From contig JAABTT010000020.1 in assembly GCA_011389765.1 (NCBI GenBank), positions 1 through 48,961 of the forward strand: DNA of 48,961 bases, in the 5' to 3' direction. The position numbers and the translations under genes were made by a program. Each line of letters starts with the position of its first letter. Within the stretch, counting starts at the first letter, position 1. Under the pieces are notes generated by a model. That model saw only the letters and a program-made list of their open reading frames with translations, was not told the DNA's origin and searched no databases. The DNA is from Desulfohalobiaceae bacterium S24 (GTDB taxonomy: Bacteria > Desulfobacterota > Desulfovibrionia > Desulfovibrionales > Desulfothermaceae). Positions 1-7,429 of this stretch are shown piece by piece.

Positions 1-371
1 CTGGCAATCGGGCGAAGGACCTCGTGGGTCAAATTCTCGCCATCAGCCGGCATGAGGAGCAGTTGATACAGCCCCTGCAGATCAATCCCCTGGTCAAGGA
101 AGCTTTGAAAATGCTCCGTTCCACCCTGCCGACTTCCATTGAGTTCAAGGAGCGTATTGCAAAGCAGCCCCTGGCGGATAAAACCTCCATCGATGCGCCG
201 GAGAAGGACGTGGCCCCCTTGCCCGGTGGCAGCGAACACATTCTGTTTGTGGACGACGAACCTTCGATTACAAAGGTGCAGGAACTCTCCCTGGGACGTT
301 TGGGCTACCTGGTTACCCCCCGGACCGACAGCCTGGAGGCCCTGGAAACCTTTCGCTTGGCCAAATGTTAG
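1..371 (+). pseudogene. Remnant of a hybrid sensor histidine kinase (ATPase domain lost, receiver truncated)
   Basis: The frame is open from the window edge (codons from position 3) and begins inside a HisKA-type dimerisation region (GNRAKDLVGQIL, then the LVKEALKMLRSTLP segment). In intact hybrid kinases a HATPase domain follows here. Instead, after about 15 residues the reading frame goes straight to the linker and the start of a receiver domain (GGSEHILFVDDEP), and stops after ALETFRLAKC, before the phosphoacceptor aspartate. Both the ATPase domain and the C-terminal two thirds of the receiver are therefore missing, and the fragment cannot work as a kinase. The TAG stop overlaps the TAA of the convergent DUF4139 gene by 2 bases. 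The join is in frame, which suggests an internal deletion. The 5' part lies outside the window, so the upstream domains are unknown. Confidence 0.75.
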
Positions 372-1792
372 AGTCCGGTTCTGAGCTTGTATCGGATCTT
401 TTGTTCCTCATCCGGCTTGAGCTTGACGGTAAATTTGAGGGTAAAGGCGTCCTGTTTCTCATAGGGATGGCTCGCATCAAGCACCTGCCAGTTTCCGGAC
501 ATCGGTTCGAGGACCGAAAGAGTGACCGCTTCCTGTTTGCGGTTTCTGAGGCTGAGTTCCCAGGCTGATTCGTGGAGTCGGGAGCTGATTTGTCGATATT
601 CGGTCTGTCGGCGTTCAGCCACAAGATCAAAAGCCTCGCCGATCAGGAGTCTGAGCCGTTCATTCTTCGGGGTGTGATCGATAGTGTCTTCGCCGATGAA
701 GTGGAGACTCTGTGCGGAGTCTTCTTTATACAGGCGGACAATCCCGGCCGGAAGCGGCATTCCCAGGTTATTGTCCCGGGAGTTTTCAAAGTTGATGAAG
801 ACCTGTACCGGTACCTGCTCATTCCGGTTCCCGATTTTGTGCAAAAAAGCGTTTTTGTTTCCGGTCACAATGAATTCTTTATGCAAGCCGATTTTTTCAG
901 CTGTAAGCAGACTGATCTGTTTGGTCTGTCGGTTCTTGACCGTGGTTTTTCGCTGCAGGTCATAGAGATGATATTCAAAAAACGATTCTTCCTTGAATTG
1001 TTCAGCACGTGAATCCTGCATGGACTTCATCAACATATTCTGCTGCGCTTTTTTCTGCTGTACCCTGTGGACATCCCCGGCCACAAGCTTGAGTTCGGCC
1101 TGCCTGTAGGTTCCGCCGCTCTGGTTGTCCAGGGTCACCCAGCCCGAGAGGTTACCGAGGGAATCAGCGGCATTCAGCGTCAGGACATAATCGGCCTTCC
1201 AGCTGATTTTTTCGGTCAGATAGGAGACCTCCAGCTGTTGTCGGCAGGAGGCCTGATTGCTGTATAGCCAGGTCAGGGTCGGTTTGGCAATGAGGTCGTC
1301 GGGAACCTTGGGCAGGATCTTGTAGCCGGGGTGGCCCAGGTAGATCTCCTCGTCAATCCGGTACACCTGTCCCTGGTTGTTGCTCAGAAGTTCCGCTTCA
1401 ACGATTTCCTTGCGGTCCTGATATTTGTTCCAGTCCATGATTTTGATCGTTTTGCCGACATATTTGTCCAGAAGTTTATTCGCATTCATCAAGTCGTATT
1501 CATAGTTCTGCTCCAGGACGGTGAAACCGCTCTCTTTGTTTGAGGCGTTGACCTGAACCGAGGCCGGCAGGATATGGGCCGCCACATCCATAAAGCGCAG
1601 TTCCCCTTGACCGGCTTTCAAGGGGATGGAGCGGTTGTCTTTGACCAGTCCAAGATTCTGGTTATATACCGTCAGCTGGACTTCGTCCTGATCCTGGACC
1701 GTGCTCGTTACGATGTTTTCAGCCGGGAGATTTCCGGAGATCAAAAAACACCAGAAAAGGGCTAAAACAAGGGCTTTGATGCATATCTTCAT
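368..1792 (-). CDS. DUF4139 domain protein, secreted
   Basis: A 474-aa protein with an N-terminal signal peptide: a hydrophobic core over about residues 6-20, with likely cleavage after LPA near residue 24. It is expected in the periplasm or envelope. The mature part has the mixed beta-rich pattern of DUF4139 proteins (YNQNLGLVKDNR near the N-terminus, ISWKADYVLTL and LSGWVTLDNQSG in the middle) and a charged, coiled-coil-like stretch around residues 243-270. The family has no established biochemical role and I see no catalytic motif. An AAGGAG lies upstream of the ATG but about 12 bases away, so the start is likely but not certain. The gene stands alone, divergent from the small Cys-rich ORF at 1949. 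The shared 156-bp gap is AT-rich and contains a TTGACA at 1866-1871 without a convincing -10 box. Confidence 0.8.
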   Translation of the reverse strand: MKICIKALVLALFWCFLISGNLPAENIVTSTVQDQDEVQLTVYNQNLGLVKDNRSIPLKAGQGELRFMDVAAHILPASVQVNASNKESGFTVLEQNYEYDLMNANKLLDKYVGKTIKIMDWNKYQDRKEIVEAELLSNNQGQVYRIDEEIYLGHPGYKILPKVPDDLIAKPTLTWLYSNQASCRQQLEVSYLTEKISWKADYVLTLNAADSLGNLSGWVTLDNQSGGTYRQAELKLVAGDVHRVQQKKAQQNMLMKSMQDSRAEQFKEESFFEYHLYDLQRKTTVKNRQTKQISLLTAEKIGLHKEFIVTGNKNAFLHKIGNRNEQVPVQVFINFENSRDNNLGMPLPAGIVRLYKEDSAQSLHFIGEDTIDHTPKNERLRLLIGEAFDLVAERRQTEYRQISSRLHESAWELSLRNRKQEAVTLSVLEPMSGNWQVLDASHPYEKQDAFTLKFTVKLKPDEEQKIRYKLRTGL

Positions 1793-1948
1793 GATGATAT
1801 TCTTCTCCTTAATTAAAGTCTTGATTTTAATGAATAAAAAAAATATTTTTTTATGAAAATTTTCATTGACAATTCAATATTGAAGCCTTACCTCTCCTGC
1901 TGGCGGGCACGGGTTTTTAATATTTTATAACTAACCGGAGGGAGAGTC

Positions 1949-2134
1949 ATGATCGACTTTGATTATATCAATGGAGTGTATCCAATGCTTTTTAATCGTA
2001 CTTCAGTCAATACAAACAAATGCCCTTTCTGCAGAAAAAATGCGAGTACTTGTGATTGTGGTTTGGGAGCAACATCGTATGCGAGACCTGCAAACAAAGG
2101 AATAGCATCTTTTTTCAGAACTAAAAAAAGATAA
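1949..2134 (+). CDS. Small Cys-rich protein, possible zinc knuckle (61 aa)
   Basis: A 61-aa ORF with a strong ribosome binding site (GGAGGGAG at 1937-1944) just before ATG, and a good intrinsic terminator about 25 bases after the stop. These boundaries support a real transcription unit. The centre holds CPFCRK, then six residues, then CDCG: four cysteines in a CxxC...CxC arrangement that could bind zinc. The C-terminus is basic (FFRTKKR). I do not recognise a family. It could be a nucleic-acid-binding or redox peptide, but nothing beyond the cysteines shows this. It is divergent from the DUF4139 gene. Confidence 0.6.
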   Translation: MIDFDYINGVYPMLFNRTSVNTNKCPFCRKNASTCDCGLGATSYARPANKGIASFFRTKKR

Positions 2135-2157
2135 AAGCATTGAATTGAAGCTTTTGC

Positions 2158-2197
2158 AAGAGGCTGCTGCTTTATAATGGGTGGCAGCCTCTTTTTT
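2158..2197 (+). terminator. Rho-independent terminator after the 61-aa ORF
   Basis: A 10-bp stem (AAGAGGCTGC at 2158-2167 with GCAGCCTCTT at 2184-2193) is followed directly by a T run. It lies about 25 bases after the stop codon of the small Cys-rich gene and marks the end of its transcript. Confidence 0.85.
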
Positions 2198-2261
2198 ATT
2201 GCATGTGTCAATCATTTTTTTCACAACATAGATATGTTTGTGCTTCTGGACAGATTGATGG

Positions 2262-3878
2262 TTATATGAACGTGGAGGCGCGCTCGGCCAAAAGATGATC
2301 CAGCCAGTCCGGGTCCATTTCCGGGACCGAGGCCAGGAGCTTGTCTGTGTATTCGTGATGAGGCGGGGTGAGTATTTCCTGCTTGCCGCCCTGTTCCACG
2401 ATGCGGCCGTTGAGCATGATCACGATTTTGTCCGAGATGGCCTTGACCGTGGCCAGGTCGTGGGTGATAAACAGATAGGAGACCTGGAGCTCGTTCTGCA
2501 GATCCTGGAGCAGGGCCAGGATGCCTTCGGCCACCAGCTGATCCAGGGCCGAGGTGACCTCGTCGCAGATGATAAGTTCCGGTTCCGCGGCCAGGGCCCT
2601 GGCGATGCAGACCCGCTGTTTCTCTCCGCCGGAAAGTTCCGTGCTGAAGCGGTCGATGTACTTGTCGGGTGCGAGTTCGATCTTGTCCAGGAGCTCCTTG
2701 ATCTTGTCCTCGGCCTCTTTTCCATTCATGCCGAAATAAAACTGCAGGGGCCGGCCGAGAACGGTTCGGATCCGGTGCCGGGGATTGAGGGCCGTGTCGG
2801 GCATTTGGTAGATCATCTGCAGCTTCCGGAGATCCTCCTTGCTGCGTTTCCGGAGTTCCGGGTGCAGTTCCTGCCCCAGAAAAGTGATGCTGCCCCTGAC
2901 GGCCGGCAGGAGACCGGTGATGACCTTGGCCAGGGTGCTCTTGCCGCTGCCGGACTCCCCGACCAGGGCCACGGTACGGCCTCGGCGGACATTGACATTG
3001 ATGTCCTGGAGTACCTTCTCACGGCCGGTGTAGGTGGCATCTACATCCTTGATCTCCAGGATGATCTTGTCCTTTTCCGTTTCCACCTTTTCCTCGCGCA
3101 GGGAGCGCACAGACAACAGGTCCCGGGTATACTGCTCCTTGGGTTCCTTGAGCAATTCCCGGGTCTCTCCGGCCTCCACGGTGTCCCCGTAGCGCAGGAC
3201 CATGATTCTATGGGACACCTGGGCTACCACCGCCAGGTCATGGGTGATGTACAGGGCGGCCTTGTTCATCTTTTCGGTGATCTCCTTGATGGAGGCCAGG
3301 ACCTCGATCTGGGTGGTCACATCCAGGGCCGTGGTCGGTTCGTCGAACACGATGATGTCCGGCTGGCAGGACATGGACATGGCCACCATGGCCCGTTGCA
3401 GCTGCCCGCCGGAGAGCTCGTGGGGATAGCGCCAGCCGATTTTCTCCGGGGTGGGCAAAAACAGTCGTTCGTAGATCTCCACTGCTTTGCGTTCGGCTTC
3501 TTTCTGACTCATCAGTCCTTTCAAGACCGGGGCCTCGGTGTACTGTTTGATCACTCGGTGGGCCGGGTTGAAGGAAGCAGCCGCACTCTGGGCCACATAA
3601 GCGATCTGCGTTCCTCGAATGGAGCGCAGAAACTGGGAAGAGGCCCCAAAGAGCTCCTGTCCTTCGAGTTTGATGGAGCCCGAGGCCAGGCGGCAGCCGT
3701 TCCGGGTATAGCCCATGGCCGCCAGGCCGATGGTTGATTTTCCGGCTCCGGATTCCCCGATCAGGCCCAGGACTTCCCCGCGGTTCAATTCCAGGCTGAC
3801 CCCGTTGACAATTGTTTGCCAGCGTTCTTCACTCCAGCCTTCAATGTACAAATCCTTGATCTCGAGTAGCTTGGTCAT
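2262..3878 (-). CDS. Dual-ATPase peptide/nickel-type ABC transporter ATP-binding protein
   Basis: A 538-aa protein made of two complete ABC ATPase halves, equivalent to a DppD-DppF (OppD-OppF) fusion. It powers uptake through the two permeases encoded just upstream. Half 1 has Walker A GESGAGKST (41-49), signature LSGGQ (155-159), Walker B IIVFDE (175-180) and an ITHD switch histidine. Half 2 has Walker A GESGSGKST (307-315), signature LSGGE (415-419) and Walker B LIICDE (435-440). Both sites look active. The start was set at 3878 because a GAAGGG precedes that ATG closely; the frame extends 12 codons further upstream through a hairpin, without a better site. The substrate cannot be read from the ATPase; peptides, nickel or other small solutes are possible. 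No binding protein is encoded nearby. The gene is separated from the permeases by 161 bp containing two strong hairpins. Confidence 0.93.
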   Translation of the reverse strand: MTKLLEIKDLYIEGWSEERWQTIVNGVSLELNRGEVLGLIGESGAGKSTIGLAAMGYTRNGCRLASGSIKLEGQELFGASSQFLRSIRGTQIAYVAQSAAASFNPAHRVIKQYTEAPVLKGLMSQKEAERKAVEIYERLFLPTPEKIGWRYPHELSGGQLQRAMVAMSMSCQPDIIVFDEPTTALDVTTQIEVLASIKEITEKMNKAALYITHDLAVVAQVSHRIMVLRYGDTVEAGETRELLKEPKEQYTRDLLSVRSLREEKVETEKDKIILEIKDVDATYTGREKVLQDINVNVRRGRTVALVGESGSGKSTLAKVITGLLPAVRGSITFLGQELHPELRKRSKEDLRKLQMIYQMPDTALNPRHRIRTVLGRPLQFYFGMNGKEAEDKIKELLDKIELAPDKYIDRFSTELSGGEKQRVCIARALAAEPELIICDEVTSALDQLVAEGILALLQDLQNELQVSYLFITHDLATVKAISDKIVIMLNGRIVEQGGKQEILTPPHHEYTDKLLASVPEMDPDWLDHLLAERASTFI

Positions 3879-3890
3879 ACATCCCTTCTT

Positions 3891-3922
3891 TATCCGGAAT
3901 GCGCCGGGCCGCATTCCGGATA
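3891..3922. repeat. 13-bp inverted repeat just upstream of the ABC ATPase gene
   Basis: TATCCGGAATGCG (3891-3903) and CGCATTCCGGATA (3910-3922) form a perfect stem with a 6-base loop. In the transcript of the transporter operon it ends about 5 bases before the ribosome binding site of the ATPase gene. It has no T run, so a role in mRNA processing, stability or translation is likelier than termination. Confidence 0.75.
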
Positions 3923-4008
3923 TGGATTATTGAGTGCGTGAATCTCTCCGTGTCTCCTCAAGAGTTCAGTGCTTGGAGTTTGATCGATTCGTTCTGTATT
4001 CCAGAAAT

Positions 4009-4040
4009 ATATTTTTTGAGCCGTCCGGCTCAAAAAATAT
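4009..4040. terminator. Perfect 14-bp inverted repeat at the end of the ABC permease gene
   Basis: ATATTTTTTGAGCC (4009-4022) pairs with GGCTCAAAAAATAT (4027-4040) around a 4-base loop. The stem touches the last base of the permease stop codon. T-rich flanks on both strands would let it work as an intrinsic terminator or attenuator, yet it sits between two genes of one transporter. It may lower ATPase expression relative to the permeases. Confidence 0.7.
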
Positions 4041-4858
4041 CAATCCTTGAGTCCGCTGGCGACACGCAGAAACCAGTCTACAATGAGGTTGACCCCCACC
4101 GTGAGAAAGGCGATGGCTGCGGCCGGCAGGAGCGGCGTGTAGATGCCGAAGGTGATGGCCCCGGCGTTCTCCCGGACCATTCCCCCCCAGTCCGCGGCCG
4201 GCGGCTGCAGGCCCAGACCGAGAAAGCTCAGGGCCGCGATGAACAGAAATACGAAACAGAAGCGCAGGCCGAATTCAGCCACCAGGGGCGGCATGGCATT
4301 GGGCAGGATCTCGTGGCGCATCAGCCACCAGACACCCTCGCCCCGCAGCCTGGCCGCCTCCACGAACTCCATGACCTCGATGTCCATGGCCACGGCCCGG
4401 GACAGGCGGTAGACCCGGGTGGAGTCCAGAACGGCAATGGTGAAGACCAGGGAATAGACCGAAGAACCCACCACCGAGAGGATCATCAGAGCGAAGATCA
4501 AGGTGGGAAAGGCCATGATGATGTCAATGATCCGGCTCAGGATCTGGTCGGTCCAGCCGCCCAGGGTGGCCGCAAAAAAACCCAGAACGATGCCGAAGGA
4601 AAAGGACAGGGCCGTGGTCGCAAAGGCTAAAGCAATGGTGTTCCGTGCACCGAAGACCATGCGGGAGAACAGGTCCCGGCCCAGATGGTCCGTACCGAAG
4701 AAGAACTGACTGTTGAAGAGTTCCCAGACGTCGCCTACGACCTTGGTTTCTCCGTAGGGGGCTATGATCGGGGCGAAGATGGCCGTCAGGATATTCAAAA
4801 GCACGATGCCCATGCCGATTCGAGCGCTTAAAGGTGATTGCCGCAATAATTTGAGCAC
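4040..4858 (-). CDS. ABC transporter permease, DppC/OppC type
   Basis: A 272-aa inner membrane protein. It has one N-terminal transmembrane helix (about 14-34), a periplasmic segment with the family motif FGTDHLGRDLFSR (about 53-65), then five hydrophobic helices. The cytoplasmic coupling loop EAARLRGEGVWWLMRHEILPNAM (about 162-184) is the EAA motif that docks on the ATPase. Length and layout match DppC-like subunits. Its start lies 18 bases after the stop of the DppB-like gene, so the two permeases are co-transcribed and form the heterodimeric channel. The transported substrate is not determined by the sequence. Confidence 0.92.
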   Translation of the reverse strand: MLKLLRQSPLSARIGMGIVLLNILTAIFAPIIAPYGETKVVGDVWELFNSQFFFGTDHLGRDLFSRMVFGARNTIALAFATTALSFSFGIVLGFFAATLGGWTDQILSRIIDIIMAFPTLIFALMILSVVGSSVYSLVFTIAVLDSTRVYRLSRAVAMDIEVMEFVEAARLRGEGVWWLMRHEILPNAMPPLVAEFGLRFCFVFLFIAALSFLGLGLQPPAADWGGMVRENAGAITFGIYTPLLPAAAIAFLTVGVNLIVDWFLRVASGLKD

Positions 4859-4876
4859 TGGTCGACTCCTTTTTCC

Positions 4877-5833
4877 TTAATGCGTCTTGCGCAGTCTCGG
4901 GTTGGACAACATGGAGAGGATATCCGCCAGAAGATTCAAGGTCACATAGGTGGCCGCGAAAATCAGGCCGGAGGCCTGGACTACTGGAATGTCCCGCTTG
5001 GAGACCGAGTCCACCAGCAGCTGCCCCAGTCCGGGGTAGACAAAGACCACCTCCACGATGACCACCCCCACTACGAGATAGGCCAGGTTCACGGCGATGA
5101 CGTTGATGACCGGGGACAGGGCGTTGGGAAAGGCGTGCTGGACGATGATCCGCAGGCGCCGGATGCCCTTGAGTTCGGCCATTTCAATATAGGCGCTGGC
5201 CAGGACGTTGATGATCGCGGCCCGGGTCTGGCGCATCATGTGCGCGGTGACAATGGCGGTCAGGGTCAGGGCCGGCAGGAGGATGGTGTAGAGCTTTTCC
5301 CCGAAGTTCATGCGGGGACTGATGGCGGCCAGGCTGGGAAAGACGTTGAACTGCACGGAAAACACGCCGATCAGGATATAGGCGATGAAAAATTCCGGAA
5401 AGGAGATAAAGGACAGGGTGGTGGTGGAGATGGCGTTGTCAAACAGGGAATTGCGGTAGAGCGCGGCCAGTATCCCCAGAATCACCGCCAGGGGCACGGC
5501 AATGGCTGCGGCGGTGGCGGCCAGGAATAGGGTGTTTGCGAAGCGCCAGGTGATGAGTCCGAATACGGGCCGGCCGTTGGCCAGGGAATTGCCGAAATCC
5601 CCTTGGACGAAGTCTTTGAGCCAGGTAAAATAGCGGACATGCGGGGGCAGGTCCAGTTTCAGCTCTTTCCGGAAGGCCTTGACCGTCTCCGGTGTGGCCG
5701 ACTGTCCGAGCACGGTCTCGGCCACATCCCCGGGCAGGAGTTCTACGCCGATAAAAATGATCAAAGATATAACCAGGATCGTGACCACACTTGCCAGGGC
5801 CCGCTTGAGGACCAACCATAAAACGTGTTTCAT
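4877..5833 (-). CDS. ABC transporter permease, DppB/OppB type
   Basis: A 318-aa inner membrane protein of the usual DppB length, with six predicted helices. The first (about 12-32) is followed by the family N-terminal region LLPGDVAETVLGQSATPE. The EAA coupling region AELKGIRRLRIIVQHAFPNALSPVI lies near residues 217-241. It is the first gene of the permease-permease-ATPase operon. A start ATG at 5833 is followed by a typical N-terminus. A possible sigma70 promoter lies at 5928-5956. No substrate-binding protein gene precedes it; upstream lie about 300 bp without a gene and then a divergent LUD-domain gene. Confidence 0.92.
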   Translation of the reverse strand: MKHVLWLVLKRALASVVTILVISLIIFIGVELLPGDVAETVLGQSATPETVKAFRKELKLDLPPHVRYFTWLKDFVQGDFGNSLANGRPVFGLITWRFANTLFLAATAAAIAVPLAVILGILAALYRNSLFDNAISTTTLSFISFPEFFIAYILIGVFSVQFNVFPSLAAISPRMNFGEKLYTILLPALTLTAIVTAHMMRQTRAAIINVLASAYIEMAELKGIRRLRIIVQHAFPNALSPVINVIAVNLAYLVVGVVIVEVVFVYPGLGQLLVDSVSKRDIPVVQASGLIFAATYVTLNLLADILSMLSNPRLRKTH

Positions 5834-6137
5834 GATGCATGCTTCTCCGGATTAGGGGATTTGCCAAATAGCGATGGGCCGCAAACCGAACCCAGTCTCT
5901 ATTTTTTACAAAAGAGCAACTCTCAAGTTACTATTCGAAAGGCTGTCTATTGTCAACAAAGCGACGGCATTTTTTTGTTTTGAAGCCTCACCGGGTGAGA
6001 GTTTTCGAATACATTATTCTGTTGACAGAAGAATATGGAATTATGCAAACTCGTTCATATCGTTTTTAAAATTTTAAAACTGATCTTTGACTGTTTGGAA
6101 TGTACCAGAGGGTCTTGGAAAATTGAGGAGCGAGACA
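5834..6137. other. Divergent intergenic region, no gene
   Basis: About 304 bp of AT-rich DNA separates the ABC operon (minus) from the LUD gene (plus). The only long frame here has no ribosome binding site and no recognisable protein. The region holds two TTGACA-like hexamers facing away from each other (5951-5956 on minus, 6022-6027 on plus). It most likely carries the promoters of both flanking genes. Confidence 0.6.
5928..5956 (-). promoter_or_regulatory. Possible sigma70 promoter of the ABC transporter operon
   Basis: On the minus strand a perfect TTGACA (5951-5956) is followed, after 17 bases, by TAGTAA (5928-5933), a weak -10 match. It lies about 95 bases before the DppB-like start codon. 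Confidence 0.4.
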
Positions 6138-6800
6138 ATGACAATGGAAGCACCCAGGCAAACCTATTGGCAGATTCGATTGAATAGGGTCAAAGAGGCC
6201 TTGCAGCACAACAATTTCGAAGCCTATCTGGCTGAAGATCCGGCACAGGCAAAACAGGTCATAGAAAATGAGATCCTGGCGAATTTGAAAAATGTGCGCC
6301 GTGTTGCCCGCGGCGACTCCCTGTCCTTTGAAGGCACCGGCATGCTCGAGGTCATACACAACAATGCCGCCTATGAATGGATCGATCCGTTCGAAGCAGG
6401 CCTTGCTGATGAAAAGAGCTACGAACGGGGTCGGCAGGCCCTGCTCGCGGATCTTTTTTTTACCGGCTGCAATGCCCTGACCGAATCGGGCGTCCTGGTG
6501 AACCTGGACGGCTGGGGAAACCGGGTGGCGGGCCTGACCTTCGGCCCGCGGCATGTGATCGTGGTCGCGGGACGGAACAAGGTCGTGCCCGATCTGGAAA
6601 CAGCCATGTTTCGCATCAAAAACTATGCCGCCCCGATCAACGCCATCCGTCACAAGACCAAGACGCCCTGCGCAAAGACCGCCTCATGTGAAGACTGCAA
6701 CAGCCCGGAGCGCATCTGCAATGCCTGGACCATCACCGAGAAATCCTTTCCCAAGGGCAGGATTCAGGTTGTCTTGATCAATGAGGATCTGGGAATATAA
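6138..6800 (+). CDS. LUD-domain (LutC/YkgG-like) lactate utilisation family protein
   Basis: A 220-aa protein of the LUD (DUF162) family, whose members include subunits of iron-sulfur lactate oxidase complexes (LutC/LldG) as well as stand-alone proteins of unknown role. Supporting stretches are GDSLSFEGTGMLEV, SGVLVNLDGWGNRVAGLTFGP and VIVVAGRNKVVPDLETA, all typical of the LUD core. The C-terminal part has a cysteine cluster (TPCAKTASCEDCNSPERIC) that could bind a metal or Fe-S cluster. The start at 6138 was chosen because GAGGAG (6125-6130) precedes it; the frame is open further upstream without a binding site. No lutA or lutB neighbour is present, so a direct role in lactate oxidation is not shown. 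Confidence 0.85.
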   Translation: MTMEAPRQTYWQIRLNRVKEALQHNNFEAYLAEDPAQAKQVIENEILANLKNVRRVARGDSLSFEGTGMLEVIHNNAAYEWIDPFEAGLADEKSYERGRQALLADLFFTGCNALTESGVLVNLDGWGNRVAGLTFGPRHVIVVAGRNKVVPDLETAMFRIKNYAAPINAIRHKTKTPCAKTASCEDCNSPERICNAWTITEKSFPKGRIQVVLINEDLGI

Positions 6801-6815
6801 TAGAGGAGGTAAAGC

Positions 6816-7033
6816 ATGACCATTGGAATTCAGAACCCGAATATCTCATAAATTTTAGGATTGTTTTTATTATCCAAACGATTGTATTGCCCCTTTTGAT
6901 GCTAGGGCTTTTTGTGGTGCTGATCAAATATATCTTTAACAGGTCTGAACCTCTAAAAATCGAAAAATACTTTAAAACAAGGATTTTGGGATGACTGCTC
7001 GTATTCCCGCTGATGCTTTTTCTGGTCTGGTAG
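6816..7033 (+). pseudogene. Decayed small membrane protein gene
   Basis: A strong binding site (GAGGAGG at 6803-6809) precedes ATG at 6816, but that frame stops after 11 codons (6849-6851). In the next-but-one frame the sequence continues as a clear transmembrane helix and basic tail (FRIVFIIQTIVLPLLMLGLF, then KYIFNRSEPLKIEKYFK). That frame ends at TGA (6992-6994) and is followed in frame by a second hydrophobic stretch (LLVFPLMLFLVW) up to TAG at 7033. The simplest reading is a two-helix small membrane protein with one frameshift near 6830-6850 and one nonsense change. It may once have been co-transcribed with the LUD gene 15 bases upstream. I do not recognise the family. Confidence 0.45.
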
Positions 7034-7081
7034 ATTATGCCCAATTTCGGTTTGCTTAGGAATGGGTTAGGAAAAGAGAAA

Positions 7082-7111
7082 GGGGTTTGCAGGTCGATCC
7101 CTGCAAACCCC
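7082..7111 (-). terminator. Terminator downstream of tRNA-Pro
   Basis: A 12-bp perfect stem (GGGGTTTGCAGG at 7082-7093, CCTGCAAACCCC at 7100-7111) lies 9 bases after the 3' end of the tRNA on the minus strand. It is followed there by a pyrimidine-rich T tract (TTTCTCTTTTCC). Confidence 0.75.
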
Positions 7112-7120
7112 CGGTATTTC

Positions 7121-7198
7121 TGGTCGGGATGGCGCGATTCGAACGCGCGGTCTCAGCGTCCCGAACGCTGCGCTCTAGCCAGACTGAGCCACATCCCG
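7121..7198 (-). tRNA. tRNA-Pro (anticodon CGG)
   Basis: The minus strand folds as a complete cloverleaf. The acceptor stem is CGGGATG with its partner CATCCCG. The D arm contains GGCTCAGTCTGGCTAGAGC. The anticodon stem CAGCG/CGCTG closes the loop TTCGGGA, which gives anticodon CGG for proline codon CCG. The T arm carries GTTCGAATC, and the 3' end CCA is encoded. A likely promoter lies immediately upstream and a hairpin terminator downstream, so it is a single-tRNA transcript. Confidence 0.96.
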
Positions 7199-7208
7199 TC
7201 AAGAAATA

Positions 7209-7237
7209 ATCCTACAGTATCTGATTGCAAAAAGCAA
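7209..7237 (-). promoter_or_regulatory. Possible promoter of tRNA-Pro
   Basis: On the minus strand, TTGCTT (7232-7237) and TAGGAT (7209-7214) are 17 bases apart. The -10 box ends 10 bases before the mature tRNA 5' end, the expected distance for a tRNA gene. Confidence 0.5.
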
Positions 7238-7429
7238 GGGCACTAGATTCATTTTGAAATTTTTGTAGGGCTGCCGTCCGTCTGCAAGCCGGCTATCCTG
7301 GAGTTTTGCTGCTTGCTGCGTCCTATAAAACCTTATTCTCTTTCATTCGTTTTTCGAGCAGAGCACTCCAGAATTTTTTATCCATATATTCAACATATTA
7401 GCTAATTGCCATACCAGCTATCCTTTGCC

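Noticed and set aside
1861..1935. Promoter of the 61-aa ORF, including a sigma54-like TGGCGGGCAC
   Set aside because: The TTGACA at 1866 lacks a good -10 box at the right distance, and the TGGC sequence does not have the GC element at the correct spacing.
2295..3737. A 480-codon open frame on the plus strand opposite the ABC ATPase gene
   Set aside because: The antisense frame is open because of codon bias in the real gene; the minus strand shows all ABC motifs, and the plus-strand translation resembles no protein.
5874..6077. A 67-codon ORF between the ABC operon and the LUD gene
   Set aside because: It has no ribosome binding site, unusual composition and no similarity that I recognise; it lies in a divergent promoter region.
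6992..6994. TGA in the small membrane ORF as a second selenocysteine codon
   Set aside because: It lies between two hydrophobic stretches, not at a redox cysteine, and the same frame already lacks a start codon; decay explains it better.
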